A stretch of DNA of 64,000 nucleotides from Sphingomonas sp. M1-B02 (lineage in GTDB: Bacteria > Pseudomonadota > Alphaproteobacteria > Sphingomonadales > Sphingomonadaceae). Where the stretch lies: positions 868,001 to 932,000 of the forward strand of contig NZ_CP110679.1 in assembly GCF_026167525.1 (NCBI RefSeq), read 5' to 3'. The position numbers were made by a program, and so were the translations under genes. The stretch's first letter is position 1. Every line of letters starts with the position of its first letter. The notes under the pieces were generated by a model. That model was not told the DNA's origin and made no database searches. It saw nothing but the letters and a program-made list of their open reading frames with translations. Of the stretch, positions 34,802 through 44,713 are shown one piece after another.

Positions 34802-36079
34802 ATGACCGATTATTTCCCCGGCTTCGGCAACCATGTCTCGACCGAAGCCGTGCCGGGCGCGCTCCCGGTTGGGCGCAACTCTCCGCAGAAGCCCGCCTTC
34901 GGCCTTTATGCCGAGCAGCTCAGCGGCACGGCGTTCACCGCGCCGCGCCACGAGAATCGCCGCTCCTGGCTTTATCGCCTGCGCCCCACCGCCGAACATC
35001 CCCCCTTCGTCGCGTATGAAGGGGCAAGCCGCTTCATCGCCGGCACGATTGACGCCCCCCTACCCCCCAATCGCCTGCGCTGGGACCCGATCGCCGATGC
35101 CGCAGCCGGGACCGATCTGATCGACGGCATGACGACGATGCTCGTCAACCGCGACCCAGCCGACCTCGAAGGCGTCGCCGTGCATCTCTACGCGGCCAGC
35201 CGCGACATGGATTCCCGCATCTTCGCCAATTCGGACGGCGAAATGCTGTTGATCCCCCAGGCCGGCCGGCTGCAACTGCTCACCGAGCTGGGCCGGATCG
35301 ACGTGGCCCCCGGCCAGATCGCGCTCATCCCCCGCGGCGTCCGCTTCCGCGCGCTGCTGCCCGATGGCGCGGGGCGCGGTTATGTCGCCGAGAATCACGG
35401 CGCGCTCTTCCGCCTGCCCGATCTCGGCCCGATCGGCGCCAACGGCCTCGCCAACCCGCGCGACTTCGAGACGCCGGCCGCCTGGTTCGAGGATAGCGAT
35501 TCCCCGTTCGAGCTGATCCAGAAATATATGGGCAGCCTGTGGACCACCCAACTCGACCACAGCCCGCTCGACGTCGTCGCCTGGCATGGCAATCTTGCCC
35601 CGTGGCGCTATGATCTGGCGCGGTTCAACACGATCAACACGGTCAGCTTCGATCATCCCGATCCGTCGATCTTCACCGTGCTGACCTCGCCCAGCGACGT
35701 CCCCGGCCGTGCCAATGCCGATTTCGTGATCTTCCCGCCGCGCTGGATGGTCGGCGAAGACACGTTCCGCCCGCCCTGGTTCCATCGCAACGTGATGAGC
35801 GAGGCGATGGGGCTGATCGACGGCGCCTATGACGCCAAGGCCGAGGGCTTCGCGCCGGGTGGGCTCAGCCTCCACAATCTTATGGCGGGCCACGGGCCCG
35901 ATCTGGCGACGTGGCAAAGCGCGTCAAACGCCGAGCTGAAGCCGCACAAGATCGAAGGCACGATGGCGTTCATGGTCGAGAGCTGCTGGGCCTATCGCCC
36001 GACCCGCTACGCGCTCGAGCATAGCCAGCCCGATTACGACGCTGCCTGGAAGGGCTTCCCCAAGGCGCAATTGCCGTGA
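34802..36079 (+). CDS. hmgA: homogentisate 1,2-dioxygenase
   Basis: This 425-residue enzyme opens the aromatic ring of homogentisate to maleylacetoacetate. The N-terminus [20 protein letters not shown] is diagnostic, and iron-site blocks are seen in WFHRNVMSE (the HxxxxE-type pair) and in [12 protein letters not shown]. The length is slightly under the usual 430-440. ATG 34802 follows GGAGGGGAGCAAGGCAGGGCA, provided by the repeat. It is part of the tyrosine cluster with hppD. The next two enzymes of the route, maleylacetoacetate isomerase and fumarylacetoacetase, are not in this window. Confidence 0.95.
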   Translation: MTDYFPGFGNHVSTEAVPGALPVGRNSPQKPAFGLYAEQLSGTAFTAPRHENRRSWLYRLRPTAEHPPFVAYEGASRFIAGTIDAPLPPNRLRWDPIADAAAGTDLIDGMTTMLVNRDPADLEGVAVHLYAASRDMDSRIFANSDGEMLLIPQAGRLQLLTELGRIDVAPGQIALIPRGVRFRALLPDGAGRGYVAENHGALFRLPDLGPIGANGLANPRDFETPAAWFEDSDSPFELIQKYMGSLWTTQLDHSPLDVVAWHGNLAPWRYDLARFNTINTVSFDHPDPSIFTVLTSPSDVPGRANADFVIFPPRWMVGEDTFRPPWFHRNVMSEAMGLIDGAYDAKAEGFAPGGLSLHNLMAGHGPDLATWQSASNAELKPHKIEGTMAFMVESCWAYRPTRYALEHSQPDYDAAWKGFPKAQLP

Positions 36080-36083
36080 AAAT

Positions 36084-36225
36084 CCTCCCCGAGCTGGTCT
36101 CGGGGAGGGGGACCGCCGGCCGCAGGCCGGTGGTGGAGGGGCCGCCGACGCAGTCGGCGGGCTACGCCCGCCGCCCCTCCACCATGCTTTGCATGGTTCC
36201 CCTCCCCCGGCGAAGCTGGGGGAGG
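36084..36225. repeat. two-hairpin intergenic repeat after hmgA
   Basis: The outer hairpins are CCTCCCCGAG/CTCGGGGAGG (36084-36108) and CCTCCCCC/GGGGGAGG (36201-36225). Between them lie the inner arms GGTGGAGGGGCCG and a matching CCCCTCCACC. This is the same mosaic plan as at 41700 and 59699. Confidence 0.85.
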
Positions 36226-36232
36226 AATTAGA

Positions 36233-36586
36233 ATGGAACGCCTGACCACGACGCCCCCAAACGTCACGCTCGGCCCGCTCGACCTCGTCGTCGACGGCCG
36301 CGCGCGCGGATTCGTGCTCGAAATGCGCGCAGGCCGCTTTCACGGCTTCGTCGTCCGCCAGGGCGAGCAGGTCCATGGTTATGTCGATCGCTGCCCGCAT
36401 ATGGGCCTACCCCTCGCGCGCGATCTCGACGAATATGTCACTCCGAACGGCGATTTGCTGATGTGCTCCTGGCACGGCGCGATGTTTCGGATCGACGATG
36501 GCTATTGCGTGGGTGGCCCCTGCGGAGGGGCTTCGCTAAGCCCCTGGCCGATCGCGGTACGCGACGGGATGATCGTGACCGCCTGA
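36233..36586 (+). CDS. Rieske [2Fe-2S] protein
   Basis: This 117-residue soluble protein is a single Rieske domain. The cluster ligands are Cys54 and His56 (CPH) and Cys78 and His81 (CSWH), with glycine-rich support in GYCVGGPCGGASLSPWPI. It resembles ferredoxin components of ring-hydroxylating or nitrite reductase NirD-like systems and has no membrane anchor. GGAGGAATTAGA upstream, partly from the repeat, gives the ribosome binding site. It ends six bases before the ivd ribosome binding region and is probably co-transcribed with it. No oxygenase or reductase partner lies beside it, so its electron partner is unknown. Confidence 0.86.
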   Translation: MERLTTTPPNVTLGPLDLVVDGRARGFVLEMRAGRFHGFVVRQGEQVHGYVDRCPHMGLPLARDLDEYVTPNGDLLMCSWHGAMFRIDDGYCVGGPCGGASLSPWPIAVRDGMIVTA

Positions 36587-36598
36587 GAGGAAATGGAT

Positions 36599-37747
36599 AT
36601 GGACCAGAATCTGGATTTCGGGCTCGGCGAAAACGCCGACATGATCCGCGAGACGACGCAGCGCTTCGCCAAGGAGCAGATCGAGCCCCTCGCCGCGCGC
36701 ATCGACGCCGAGGACTGGTTCCCGCTCGAACTCTGGCCGGCGATGGGCGAGCTCGGGCTGCATGGCATCACCGTCGCCGAGGAAGATGGCGGCCTCGGGC
36801 TCGGCTATCTCGAACATGTCATCGCCTGCGAGGAGGTCTCGCGCGCGTCGGCCTCGATCGGCCTGAGCTACGGCGCGCATTCGAATCTGTGCGTCAACCA
36901 GATCAGCCGCTGGGGAAATCCGGAACAGAAGGCCAAATATCTGCCCAAGCTGATTTCCGGCGAGCATGTCGGCAGCCTGGCGATGTCGGAGGCGGGCGCC
37001 GGCTCGGACGTCGTCAGCATGAAGCTCCGCGCCGAGAAGACCGCCAACGGCTATCGCCTCAACGGCACCAAATTCTGGATCACCAACGCGGCCTATGCCG
37101 ATACGCTGGTGGTCTACGCCAAGACCGGAGACGGCAGCCGCGGCATCACAACCTTCCTGATCGAGAAGGACATGCCGGGCTTCTCGATCGGCCAGAAGAT
37201 CGACAAGATGGGCATGCGCGGCTCGCCCACCGCCGAACTGGTCTTCGACGATTGCGAAGTGTCCGACGAGAATGTCATGGGTCCGCTAAACGGCGGCGTC
37301 GGCGTGCTGATGTCCGGCCTTGATTATGAGCGCACCGTCCTCGCGGGAATCCAGCTCGGCATCATGCAGGCCTGCCTCGACGTGGTCCTCCCCTATCTGC
37401 GCGAGCGCAAGCAGTTCGGCCAGCCGATCGGCGCCTTCCAGCTGATGCAGGCCAAGGTTGCCGACATGTATGTCGCGCTCAATTCCGCGCGGGCCTATGT
37501 CTACACGGTCGCCAAGAATTGCGACGCGGGCCGCACCACCCGCTTCGACGCCGCGGGCGCGATCCTGCTGGCGTCTGAAAATGCCGTGAAGGTTTCGCTC
37601 GAGGCGATCCAGGCGCTGGGCGGTGCCGGCTATACCAAGGACTGGCCGGTCGAACGCTTCGCCCGCGACGCCAAACTGCTCGATATCGGCGCGGGGACCA
37701 ACGAGATCCGCCGCATGCTGATCGGGCGCGAGCTGATCGGGGCATAG
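36599..37747 (+). CDS. ivd: isovaleryl-CoA dehydrogenase
   Basis: This 382-residue acyl-CoA dehydrogenase oxidises isovaleryl-CoA to 3-methylcrotonyl-CoA in leucine degradation. The substrate-specific catalytic base is Glu244 in [12 protein letters not shown], the position typical of isovaleryl-CoA dehydrogenase. FAD contacts appear in [16 protein letters not shown] and in the C-terminal [20 protein letters not shown]. Two in-frame ATGs occur, at 36593 and 36599. The second is eight bases from GAGAGG and is preferred. The methylcrotonyl-CoA carboxylase genes follow after a divergent peptidase. Confidence 0.93.
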   Translation: MDQNLDFGLGENADMIRETTQRFAKEQIEPLAARIDAEDWFPLELWPAMGELGLHGITVAEEDGGLGLGYLEHVIACEEVSRASASIGLSYGAHSNLCVNQISRWGNPEQKAKYLPKLISGEHVGSLAMSEAGAGSDVVSMKLRAEKTANGYRLNGTKFWITNAAYADTLVVYAKTGDGSRGITTFLIEKDMPGFSIGQKIDKMGMRGSPTAELVFDDCEVSDENVMGPLNGGVGVLMSGLDYERTVLAGIQLGIMQACLDVVLPYLRERKQFGQPIGAFQLMQAKVADMYVALNSARAYVYTVAKNCDAGRTTRFDAAGAILLASENAVKVSLEAIQALGGAGYTKDWPVERFARDAKLLDIGAGTNEIRRMLIGRELIGA

Positions 37748-37751
37748 AACT

Positions 37752-37873
37752 CCCTCTCCCTTTGGGAGAGGGAAGGGCCCCGCGCCGAAGGCGTGGGAAG
37801 GGTGAGGTCGATGTCCGATCACCCTCACCCTCCCGCCGCTACGCGGCTCCTTCCCTCTCCCGCTGGGAGAGGG
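37752..37873. repeat. two-hairpin intergenic repeat between ivd and the M13 peptidase
   Basis: CCCTCTCCC-TTT-GGGAGAGGG (37752-37772) and CCCTCTCCC-GCT-GGGAGAGGG (37853-37873) are joined by GGAAGGGTGAGG and its complement. It sits between two convergent genes and could terminate both. Confidence 0.85.
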
Positions 37874-37879
37874 ACTGTA

Positions 37880-39952
37880 TCACCAGACCTTCACCCGCGC
37901 CTCGGGCGCCAGAAACAGTTTCTGCCCGGGCTTCACCGAAAAGGCCGGATACCAGGCATCGAGGTTGCGCACCGTCAGCGCCCGCCAGCGCCCCGGCGCA
38001 TGTGCCCCGGTCGCCACGCGACCGCGCAGGGCCTGCTCGCGCATCTTCTCGCGCCAGGCCTGGGCATAGGCCAGGAAGAAGCGCTGATCGCCGCTCAGCC
38101 CATCGATCACCGGCGCTTCCTTGCCGTTCAGCGACGCACGATATGCCTCATGCGCCGCGGCCAGTCCGGCGACGTCGGCGATATTCTCGCTCAGCGTCTG
38201 CTGACCGTTCAGATTCAGCCCTGGCAGCGCCTCATAGGCATTATACTGCGCGACCAGCGCCTGCCCGCTCGCCTTGAAGCGCGCCATGTCCGCCGCGGTC
38301 CACCAGTTGCGCAACCGCCCGCTCGCATCGAAACCGGCGCCGAGATCGTCGAAGCCGTGGCTGATCTCATGCCCGATTACCGCGCCGATCGCGCCATAAT
38401 TGGCCGCGGCATCCGCGCCCGCATCATAGAAAGGCGCCTGGAGGATCGCCGCCGGGAAGTTGAGCGCATTCTGAAGCGGCAGGTTGACCGCGTTCACCGT
38501 CTGCGGCGTCATCCACCATTCGCCGCGATCGGGCGCCTTGCCGATCTTGGCGAGTTGGTGCCGCGTCTCGGCCAGTTCGGCGCGGCGGCGATTGCCGACC
38601 GGATCGTCGGCCTTCACCTCCAGACCGGAATAGTCGCGCCACGCATCGGGATAGCCGACGCCGACCTGCATCGTCGCGATCTTCTTGCGTGCCTCGGCCT
38701 TGGTCGCCTCTGCCATCCACGGCAAAGCGGCGACCCGCTTGTCGAACGCGGCGAGGATATTCTTCACCATCGCCTGGATGTCCGTCTTCGACGATGCCGG
38801 GAAATAGCCCTTCGCATAGAGCTGCCCCATCGCATCGCCGAGATGCTCGTTGATGCTGCCGATCGCCCGCTTGTCGCGCGGCCGGGCGCTCTGCGTGCCC
38901 GCGAGCGTCTTGGCGTAGAAGTCGAAATGCGCCTGGTCAAATTCGGCGGGGAGCACGTCGGTCACGTCGTCGATCCGGTGGAAGGTCAGCCAGTCCTGCC
39001 AGGTCTGCAGCGACTCGCTGGCTACGAGACTGGCGATGCCGATCACGGCATCAGGCTGCCATACGATGAAATCGTCCTGCTGGCCCAAGCCTGCGGCGCT
39101 CCAGAAGGCGGCCCAGTCGATCCCGGGACCCTTGGCCGCGAAATCCGCTTTCTTCCATGGATTGTTCGCCTTCTTGGCATCCTGGCTCGTGACGATGTCG
39201 GCATGGACCCGGGCAATCTTGGCCTCCAGGTCGAACACGCGCTGCGCACGCGTATCGGGCTCGGTGATGTTCGCCAGGCTGAGCAACTTGCCGATATAAG
39301 CGCGATACTGGCGCCGGATCGTCGCCATTTCGGGCCTTTCGGACAGATAATAGTCGCGATCCGGCAGCCCGAGTCCGCCCTGCAACACATAGGGCACAGT
39401 CGTATCCGGCCGATCGAACGCCTGCGATACGAACAGGCCGAAAAGATTGGTCGTCTCGAAATCGGTGGCGTTGAGCGGATCCACGTCAGCGCGGACATTG
39501 CCGCCCAGCATCGCCGAAAGCGCCTTCTTGTCGGCCAGACCCTGGATCGCATCCATCTCCGCACCAAGTGGCGCGAGCCCGCGCTGTTCGATGCCGGCGC
39601 TGTCGGTATAGGCCTTGTACCAATCGGCAATCCGGCGTTGGTCGCTGCCCGCCGCGGCGTTCGCCTCCAGCGCAGCCTTTACGATCGCCGCATTGTTCGC
39701 CTCGGCCTTGTTGAACACTTCGAGGAAAATGCCGGTGCTAGATCGATCGGCCGGAATCTGCGCGCGCGCGCGCCAGCCGCCGTTGGCATATTCTTCGAAA
39801 TCGTCGCCCGGCTGGACCTGCTTGTTTAGCCCCGCCAGGTCGATGCCGATGCCGCCGCCCACCGATACGGAACTCTTATTCCCTCCCGGATCGGCCGCTG
39901 TGCATGCAGCGGTTGCGAGAAGGGCGGCAACGATCAAGGCGCGACAATTCAC
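37880..39952 (-). CDS. M13-family zinc metallopeptidase lipoprotein (PepO/neprilysin-like)
   Basis: This 690-residue endopeptidase has a lipoprotein signal ending in LLATAAC. The zinc site is HEISH near residue 520 with the third ligand in ENIAD about 60 residues later, and the M13 terminal block GRWRALTVRNLDAWYPAFSV is present. M13 enzymes cut short peptides outside the cytoplasm. The start is GTG at 39952, nine bases after GGAGAG; the longer open frame lacks a signal peptide at its own start. It is transcribed against its neighbours and interrupts the leucine genes. Regulation is not visible. Confidence 0.9.
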   Translation of the reverse strand: MNCRALIVAALLATAACTAADPGGNKSSVSVGGGIGIDLAGLNKQVQPGDDFEEYANGGWRARAQIPADRSSTGIFLEVFNKAEANNAAIVKAALEANAAAGSDQRRIADWYKAYTDSAGIEQRGLAPLGAEMDAIQGLADKKALSAMLGGNVRADVDPLNATDFETTNLFGLFVSQAFDRPDTTVPYVLQGGLGLPDRDYYLSERPEMATIRRQYRAYIGKLLSLANITEPDTRAQRVFDLEAKIARVHADIVTSQDAKKANNPWKKADFAAKGPGIDWAAFWSAAGLGQQDDFIVWQPDAVIGIASLVASESLQTWQDWLTFHRIDDVTDVLPAEFDQAHFDFYAKTLAGTQSARPRDKRAIGSINEHLGDAMGQLYAKGYFPASSKTDIQAMVKNILAAFDKRVAALPWMAEATKAEARKKIATMQVGVGYPDAWRDYSGLEVKADDPVGNRRRAELAETRHQLAKIGKAPDRGEWWMTPQTVNAVNLPLQNALNFPAAILQAPFYDAGADAAANYGAIGAVIGHEISHGFDDLGAGFDASGRLRNWWTAADMARFKASGQALVAQYNAYEALPGLNLNGQQTLSENIADVAGLAAAHEAYRASLNGKEAPVIDGLSGDQRFFLAYAQAWREKMREQALRGRVATGAHAPGRWRALTVRNLDAWYPAFSVKPGQKLFLAPEARVKVW

Positions 39953-40072
39953 TTGGGCTACTCTCCGGCGTTTTGCGTCTGCTACACTCGCGCAGGCCCC
40001 CGCGCCAGTGCCTTCCCAAGCGCGTCCGGCAAGTGTAGGCAGGGTCAAAACTAGGACAGGAAGGATGCCCTA

Positions 40073-41674
40073 ATGAGTGCCCCGGTGCTCGACACCAAGA
40101 TGGTGGGCGATAGCGAGGCCTTCCGCGCCAACGCCGCGCACAACCGCGCCTTGGCCGAGCGGCTTCGCGCCGACGTGGCCCGCGCCGCGCTGGGCGGATC
40201 GCAGGCCTCGCGCGAGCGACACGAGGGTCGGGGCAAGCTGCTCCCGCGCGATCGCGTCGAGCGGCTGCTCGATCCCGGTTCGCCCTTTCTCGAGATCGGC
40301 CAACTCGCCGCGCACGACCTGTATGAGGGCGAAGTCCCCGGCGCCGGCCTGATCTGCGGCATAGGCCGCGTATCGGGCCGCCAGGTAATGATCGTCTGCA
40401 ACGACGCCACGGTGAAGGGCGGGACCTATTATCCGATGACGGTCAAGAAGCATCTCCGCGCGCAGGAGATCGCCGAGGCCAACCGACTGCCCTGCATCTA
40501 TCTGGTCGACAGCGGCGGCGCGAACCTCCCGCACCAGGCCGAAGTCTTCCCCGATCGCGATCATTTCGGCCGTATCTTCTTCAACCAGGCCAATATGTCC
40601 GCGCTCGGCATCCCGCAGATCGCCTGCGTGATGGGAAGCTGCACGGCGGGCGGCGCCTATGTCCCCGCGATGAGCGACGAGAGCATCATCGTCCGCAACC
40701 AAGGCACGATCTTCCTCGCCGGCCCGCCGCTGGTGAAGGCGGCAACGGGCGAGGAAATCAGCGCCGAGGATCTGGGCGGCGGCGATCTTCACGCGCGCAA
40801 ATCGGGCGTGGTCGATCATCTCGCGGAGAATGACGAACATGCGCTGACGATCGTACGCGACATCGTCAGCCACCTGCCCGCCGACCGCACGCCGGACACC
40901 AAGCTGCTCGATCCGCGCGCGCCCAAATATCCCGCCGACGACCTCTACGGCATCATCCCCCAGGACGTTCGCGCGCCCTACGACGTCCACGAAGTCATCG
41001 CCCGGCTGGTCGACGGCAGCGAGTTTCACGAGTTCAAGGCGCTGTACGGTTCGAGCCTTGTCTGCGGCTTCGCGCATATCTGGGGCATGCCGGTCGGAAT
41101 CATCGCCAACAACGGCATCTTGTTCAGCGAGAGCGCCCAGAAAGGCGCGCATTTCATCGAACTCGCCTGCCAGCGGCGCATTCCGCTGCTTTTCCTCCAG
41201 AACATTTCGGGCTTCATGGTCGGCGGCAGATATGAGGCCGAGGGCATCGCCAAGCACGGCGCCAAGCTGGTCACTGCAGTCGCCACGGCCACGGTGCCCA
41301 AGATCACCATACTCATCGGCGGCAGCTTCGGCGCGGGCAATTACGGCATGTGCGGCCGGGCTTACTCTCCACGGTTCCTGTTCAGTTGGCCCAACAGCCG
41401 GATCAGCGTGATGGGCGGCGAGCAGGCGGCGAGCGTGCTGGCGACGGTCCACCGCGACGCCGACAAATGGAGCGACCAGGAGGCCGAGGCCTTCAAGGCG
41501 CCGATCCGTCAGAAATATGAGGATGAAGGCAATCCCTGGCACGCGACGGCGCGGCTATGGGACGACGGGATCATCGATCCGGCGCAGACGCGGGATGTTC
41601 TAGGCCTGGCGCTGGCGACGACGCTGAACGCGCCGATCCCCGAACGCCCTGCGTTCGGGGTGTTCCGGATGTGA
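40073..41674 (+). CDS. mccB: methylcrotonyl-CoA carboxylase carboxyltransferase (beta) subunit
   Basis: This 533-residue biotin-dependent carboxyltransferase makes 3-methylglutaconyl-CoA from 3-methylcrotonyl-CoA together with the biotin subunit at 42734. Family blocks include [20 protein letters not shown], the acyl-CoA loop [33 protein letters not shown] and the C-terminal oxyanion region [20 protein letters not shown]. The [12 protein letters not shown] stretch is characteristic of the methylcrotonyl rather than propionyl branch. AGGAAGGATGCCCTA precedes the ATG. It is the head of a plus-strand run with the biotin subunit, interrupted by two small genes. Confidence 0.93.
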   Translation: MSAPVLDTKMVGDSEAFRANAAHNRALAERLRADVARAALGGSQASRERHEGRGKLLPRDRVERLLDPGSPFLEIGQLAAHDLYEGEVPGAGLICGIGRVSGRQVMIVCNDATVKGGTYYPMTVKKHLRAQEIAEANRLPCIYLVDSGGANLPHQAEVFPDRDHFGRIFFNQANMSALGIPQIACVMGSCTAGGAYVPAMSDESIIVRNQGTIFLAGPPLVKAATGEEISAEDLGGGDLHARKSGVVDHLAENDEHALTIVRDIVSHLPADRTPDTKLLDPRAPKYPADDLYGIIPQDVRAPYDVHEVIARLVDGSEFHEFKALYGSSLVCGFAHIWGMPVGIIANNGILFSESAQKGAHFIELACQRRIPLLFLQNISGFMVGGRYEAEGIAKHGAKLVTAVATATVPKITILIGGSFGAGNYGMCGRAYSPRFLFSWPNSRISVMGGEQAASVLATVHRDADKWSDQEAEAFKAPIRQKYEDEGNPWHATARLWDDGIIDPAQTRDVLGLALATTLNAPIPERPAFGVFRM

Positions 41675-41699
41675 TGCGAGGCGATGGCCCCTTCTTAAT

Positions 41700-41914
41700 C
41701 CTCCCCCAGCTCCGCTGGGGGAGGGGGACCATCCGAAGGATGGTGGAGGGGCGCGCGTTCGCGCGCATGCTCGGTTGCCGCGCGAAGCCTCTTGGAGCGG
41801 CGGTACGATTTACCCGTCCCTTTGATCATGGCTCCAGCCCCGCCCCCGCGCCTCCGGCGCGGCCCCTCCACCATGCTCCGCATGGTCCCCCTCCCCGAGA
41901 CAAGCTCGGGGAGG
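41700..41914. repeat. two-hairpin intergenic repeat, long variant
   Basis: The outer hairpins are CCTCCCCCAGC/GCTGGGGGAGG (41700-41724) and CCTCCCCGAG/CTCGGGGAGG (41890-41914). Inner arms GGTGGAGGGGCGC and CCCCTCCACC flank a roughly 90-base centre that is longer than in the sister elements. The right hairpin abuts the ribosome binding region of the next gene. Confidence 0.8.
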
Positions 41915-41931
41915 AAATGAAAGGCTCTTTC

Positions 41932-42432
41932 ATGCGCCACCTTCTCTTCCCCTTGGCCCTCCTCGCGCCCCTCCCGGCGCTAGCGCAAACCACTCCGGTC
42001 ACCCCGATCCAGAAGGGCACCGCCCTCCCCCCGCCCAGCAGCGACGAGGCGGCCGTGTTGGCGCCGATCAATGCCCTGTTCGCCTCGCTCGAGCGAGGCG
42101 ACGGCGCGGCGATCGCGCAGCATGTTTTCCCGGAAGGCCGTGTCACCGCCGTGGGCAAGGCGACCGACGGGACGCCGCGCATCCGGCAGGAAAGCTGGGC
42201 CCAGTTCAGCGCGCGCCTGCAGCCCGGCAAAGGCTTTCGCGAGCGCATCTGGAACCCCGCGATCGAGATAGACGACGATATCGCGATGGTGTGGGCGCCA
42301 TATGACGTCCAGGTCGACGGCAAAACCAGCAATTGCGGGATCGACCATTTCGATCTGGTCCGAGAAGCAGGGCGCTGGAAGTTGCTGAACATCACCTTCT
42401 CGTCCCGCACCACCGGGTGCGAGCGCCCGTGA
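41932..42432 (+). CDS. secreted NTF2/SnoaL-like protein
   Basis: This 166-residue protein has a signal peptide (MRHLLFPLALLAPLPALAQ) and one NTF2-like cone fold (about residues 40-160, with INALFASLERGDGAAIAQHV and the strand pair AMVWAPYDVQVDGKTSNCGI). Such proteins often bind a small ligand or act as steroid-isomerase-like enzymes; no catalytic set is evident. A Met five codons upstream (41917) is two bases from GGAGGAA, too close, so 41932 is preferred. Its stop overlaps the GTG start of the DUF3088 gene, coupling it to the carboxylase operon. Confidence 0.7.
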   Translation: MRHLLFPLALLAPLPALAQTTPVTPIQKGTALPPPSSDEAAVLAPINALFASLERGDGAAIAQHVFPEGRVTAVGKATDGTPRIRQESWAQFSARLQPGKGFRERIWNPAIEIDDDIAMVWAPYDVQVDGKTSNCGIDHFDLVREAGRWKLLNITFSSRTTGCERP

Positions 42433-42737
42433 CCCGCGACACGCTCTTCCTGCTCGATCCCAGCTTCGAGGACCCCGCGCTGCCGGGGCGCACTTTCTAT
42501 TGCACCGATTGCATCACCTTGGAGGGTCTGCTTGCCGCCTTCCCGGAGCTCGCCGCGAAGCTCGACATCGTCCGCATCGCCTATCCGCGGCCCCGCGCGG
42601 CGGTGGTCGCGGCACTGGGCGAGGCGAACCAGAACCTGCCCGCGCTGGCCTTTGCCGAAGGCGGCTTCGTCAATGACCAGCCGGGCCTCCTGCGCGCGCT
42701 GCATGCGCGCCACGGCTTTCCGGAACCGCATCCATGA
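42429..42737 (+). CDS. DUF3088 protein
   Basis: This 102-residue protein has the DUF3088 pattern DTLFLLDPSFEDPALPGRTF followed by CTDCITLEGLLAAFPELA. The CxxC resembles the active site of a thioredoxin-like fold. The family has no assigned function that I know. It starts with GTG overlapping the previous stop and its own stop overlaps the biotin subunit start, so it is fully embedded in the carboxylase operon. Confidence 0.78.
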   Translation: MTRDTLFLLDPSFEDPALPGRTFYCTDCITLEGLLAAFPELAAKLDIVRIAYPRPRAAVVAALGEANQNLPALAFAEGGFVNDQPGLLRALHARHGFPEPHP

Positions 42738-44599
42738 TCCAGTCATTGCTCATTGCCAATCGCGGCGAGATCGCGTGCCGCATCATCCGCACCGCGCGGG
42801 CGATGGGGATCCGCACGATCGCGGTCTATTCGGATGCCGACGCGCAAGCGCTCCACGTTCGCCAGGCCGACGAGGCGGTGCACATCGGCCCCTCGCCGGC
42901 GCGCGAATCCTATCTTGTTGGCGAGCGCATCATTGCCGCAGCAAATTCGACGGATGCCGCAGCAATTCATCCGGGCTATGGCTTCCTCTCGGAAAATGCC
43001 GATTTCGCCCAGGCGGTGCTCGATGCGGGCCTGATCTGGGTCGGCCCCCATCCCGACAGCATCCGCGCGATGGGACTCAAGGACGCCGCAAAGGCACGGA
43101 TGATCGCGGCCGGAGTCCCCGTCACCCCCGGCTATCTCGGTGAGGATCAGTCGCCCGATCGGCTCCAGCAGGAGGCAGATGCGATTGGCTATCCGGTGCT
43201 GATCAAGGCCGTGGCCGGCGGCGGCGGCAAGGGCATGCGCCGCGTCGATGCTGCGCAGCAATTTGCCGAAATGCTGCAGTCGTGCAAGCGCGAGGCCGCC
43301 TCCTCGTTCGGCGACGACCGCGTGCTGATCGAGAAGTACATCCTCTCCCCGCGCCACATCGAAGTGCAGGTGTTCGGCGACAGCCACGGTAACGTCGTCC
43401 ACTTGTTCGAGCGCGACTGCTCACTCCAGCGCCGCCACCAAAAGGTGATCGAGGAAGCCCCGGCACCCGGGATGACCGAATATACGCGCAACATCGTTTG
43501 TGCGGCCGCAGTCCGCGCTGCAAAGGCGGTCGACTATGTCGGCGCGGGCACGATCGAGTTCATCGCCGACGGCTCGCTGGGTCATATTCACCCCGATCGC
43601 ATCTGGTTCATGGAGATGAACACCCGCCTCCAGGTCGAGCATCCGGTGACCGAGGAAATCACCGGGGTCGATCTGGTGGAATGGCAGCTGCGCGTCGCCA
43701 GCGGCGAACCGCTGCCCAAGACGCAAGACGAGTTGCGGATCAACGGTCACGCCATCGAAGCGCGGCTCTACGCCGAGGATCCCGCCAAGGGCTTCCTTCC
43801 CTCCACGGGAAAACTCGAACAGTTCCTGCTCGATGGCAGCGTTCGGATCGACAAGGGCGTCTATCAGGGCGCGGCGATATCGCCTTTCTACGATCCGATG
43901 ATCGCCAAGATGATCTCGCACGCGAGCGACCGCGAGGAGGCTCGCGAACGCCTGAGCTGGGCGCTGAACGAAAGCATTATCTGGCCGGTCCGAACCAATG
44001 CCGGCTTCCTGATCCGCTGCCTCGAACAGTCCGACTTCATTGCCGGCCAGATGGACACCGGCCTCATCGCGCGCGAAGGCGAGGCGTTGATCCCGCCGCT
44101 GATGCCGCCGGATCACGAGCTCGAAGCGGTCGCTGAAACCTATTCTCGCCAGTCCCTGGCCGGTTTCAGGCTCAACGCGCCGTTGCGGCGCGAAATGGTC
44201 CTGGCGGTCAACGGCCAGCCCGTCCCCGTCCGCATGTCGATCCACGATTATGTCGATCAGCGGCGCCTGGCCGGCTCACAAGATGCGCCCGCCTCATTGT
44301 GGCTCACCGATGGCGGACAGACCTGGCAAGTCCAGCCGGTCCGGACGGTGCAGGCAGGCGCCGCGGCAGCCAGCGACGGCGCCATCCTCTCCCCCATGCC
44401 CGGCCGCATCACTGCGGTGGAAATCGTCCCCGGCGACACCGTCACCAAGGGCCAGCGCCTGGTCACGCTCGAGGCGATGAAGATGGAGCACAGCCTGATC
44501 GCGCCGTTCGACGGCGTCGTCGCCGAGCTTAACGCCGAGCCCGGCGCGCAGGTCAGCGAAGGCACATTGCTGGTGCGGATCGAACGGTTGGAAGATTAA
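42734..44599 (+). CDS. mccA: methylcrotonyl-CoA carboxylase biotin (alpha) subunit
   Basis: This 621-residue protein has a biotin carboxylase half (residues 1-450: LIANRGEIACRIIRTARAMG, AVAGGGGKGMRR glycine-rich ATP loop, and EMNTRLQVEHPVTE). A C-terminal biotinyl domain has the carrier Lys583 in EAMKMEH. It carboxylates its own biotin with bicarbonate and ATP and hands the carboxyl to the subunit at 40073. The ATG overlaps the DUF3088 stop by four bases. Genomic pairing with ivd and the beta subunit favours methylcrotonyl-CoA over propionyl-CoA as substrate. Confidence 0.93.
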   Translation: MIQSLLIANRGEIACRIIRTARAMGIRTIAVYSDADAQALHVRQADEAVHIGPSPARESYLVGERIIAAANSTDAAAIHPGYGFLSENADFAQAVLDAGLIWVGPHPDSIRAMGLKDAAKARMIAAGVPVTPGYLGEDQSPDRLQQEADAIGYPVLIKAVAGGGGKGMRRVDAAQQFAEMLQSCKREAASSFGDDRVLIEKYILSPRHIEVQVFGDSHGNVVHLFERDCSLQRRHQKVIEEAPAPGMTEYTRNIVCAAAVRAAKAVDYVGAGTIEFIADGSLGHIHPDRIWFMEMNTRLQVEHPVTEEITGVDLVEWQLRVASGEPLPKTQDELRINGHAIEARLYAEDPAKGFLPSTGKLEQFLLDGSVRIDKGVYQGAAISPFYDPMIAKMISHASDREEARERLSWALNESIIWPVRTNAGFLIRCLEQSDFIAGQMDTGLIAREGEALIPPLMPPDHELEAVAETYSRQSLAGFRLNAPLRREMVLAVNGQPVPVRMSIHDYVDQRRLAGSQDAPASLWLTDGGQTWQVQPVRTVQAGAAAASDGAILSPMPGRITAVEIVPGDTVTKGQRLVTLEAMKMEHSLIAPFDGVVAELNAEPGAQVSEGTLLVRIERLED

Positions 44600-44603
44600 T
44601 TCG

Positions 44604-44694
44604 CCCTCACCCTTCCCACCGCCTTGCGGCGGCGGGCCCATTCCCTCTCCCAACGGGAGAGGGAGGGAGGCGCGAAGCGCCGGAAGGGTGAGGG
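44604..44694. repeat. intergenic hairpin repeat, short variant
   Basis: CCCTCACCCTTCC (44604-44616) pairs with GGAAGGGTGAGGG (44682-44694) and encloses CCCTCTCCC-AAC-GGGAGAGGG (44643-44663). It uses the same modules as the element at 37752, but as a nested stem with one apical hairpin. Confidence 0.85.
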
Positions 44695-44713
44695 TGATAG
44701 AGGAGACAAGGCA

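Noticed and set aside
37793..39829. 678-residue open frame on the plus strand
   Set aside because: It is antisense to the M13 peptidase, which has the HExxH and ENxAD motifs; the plus-strand product is His/Arg/Ile-rich without recognisable domains.
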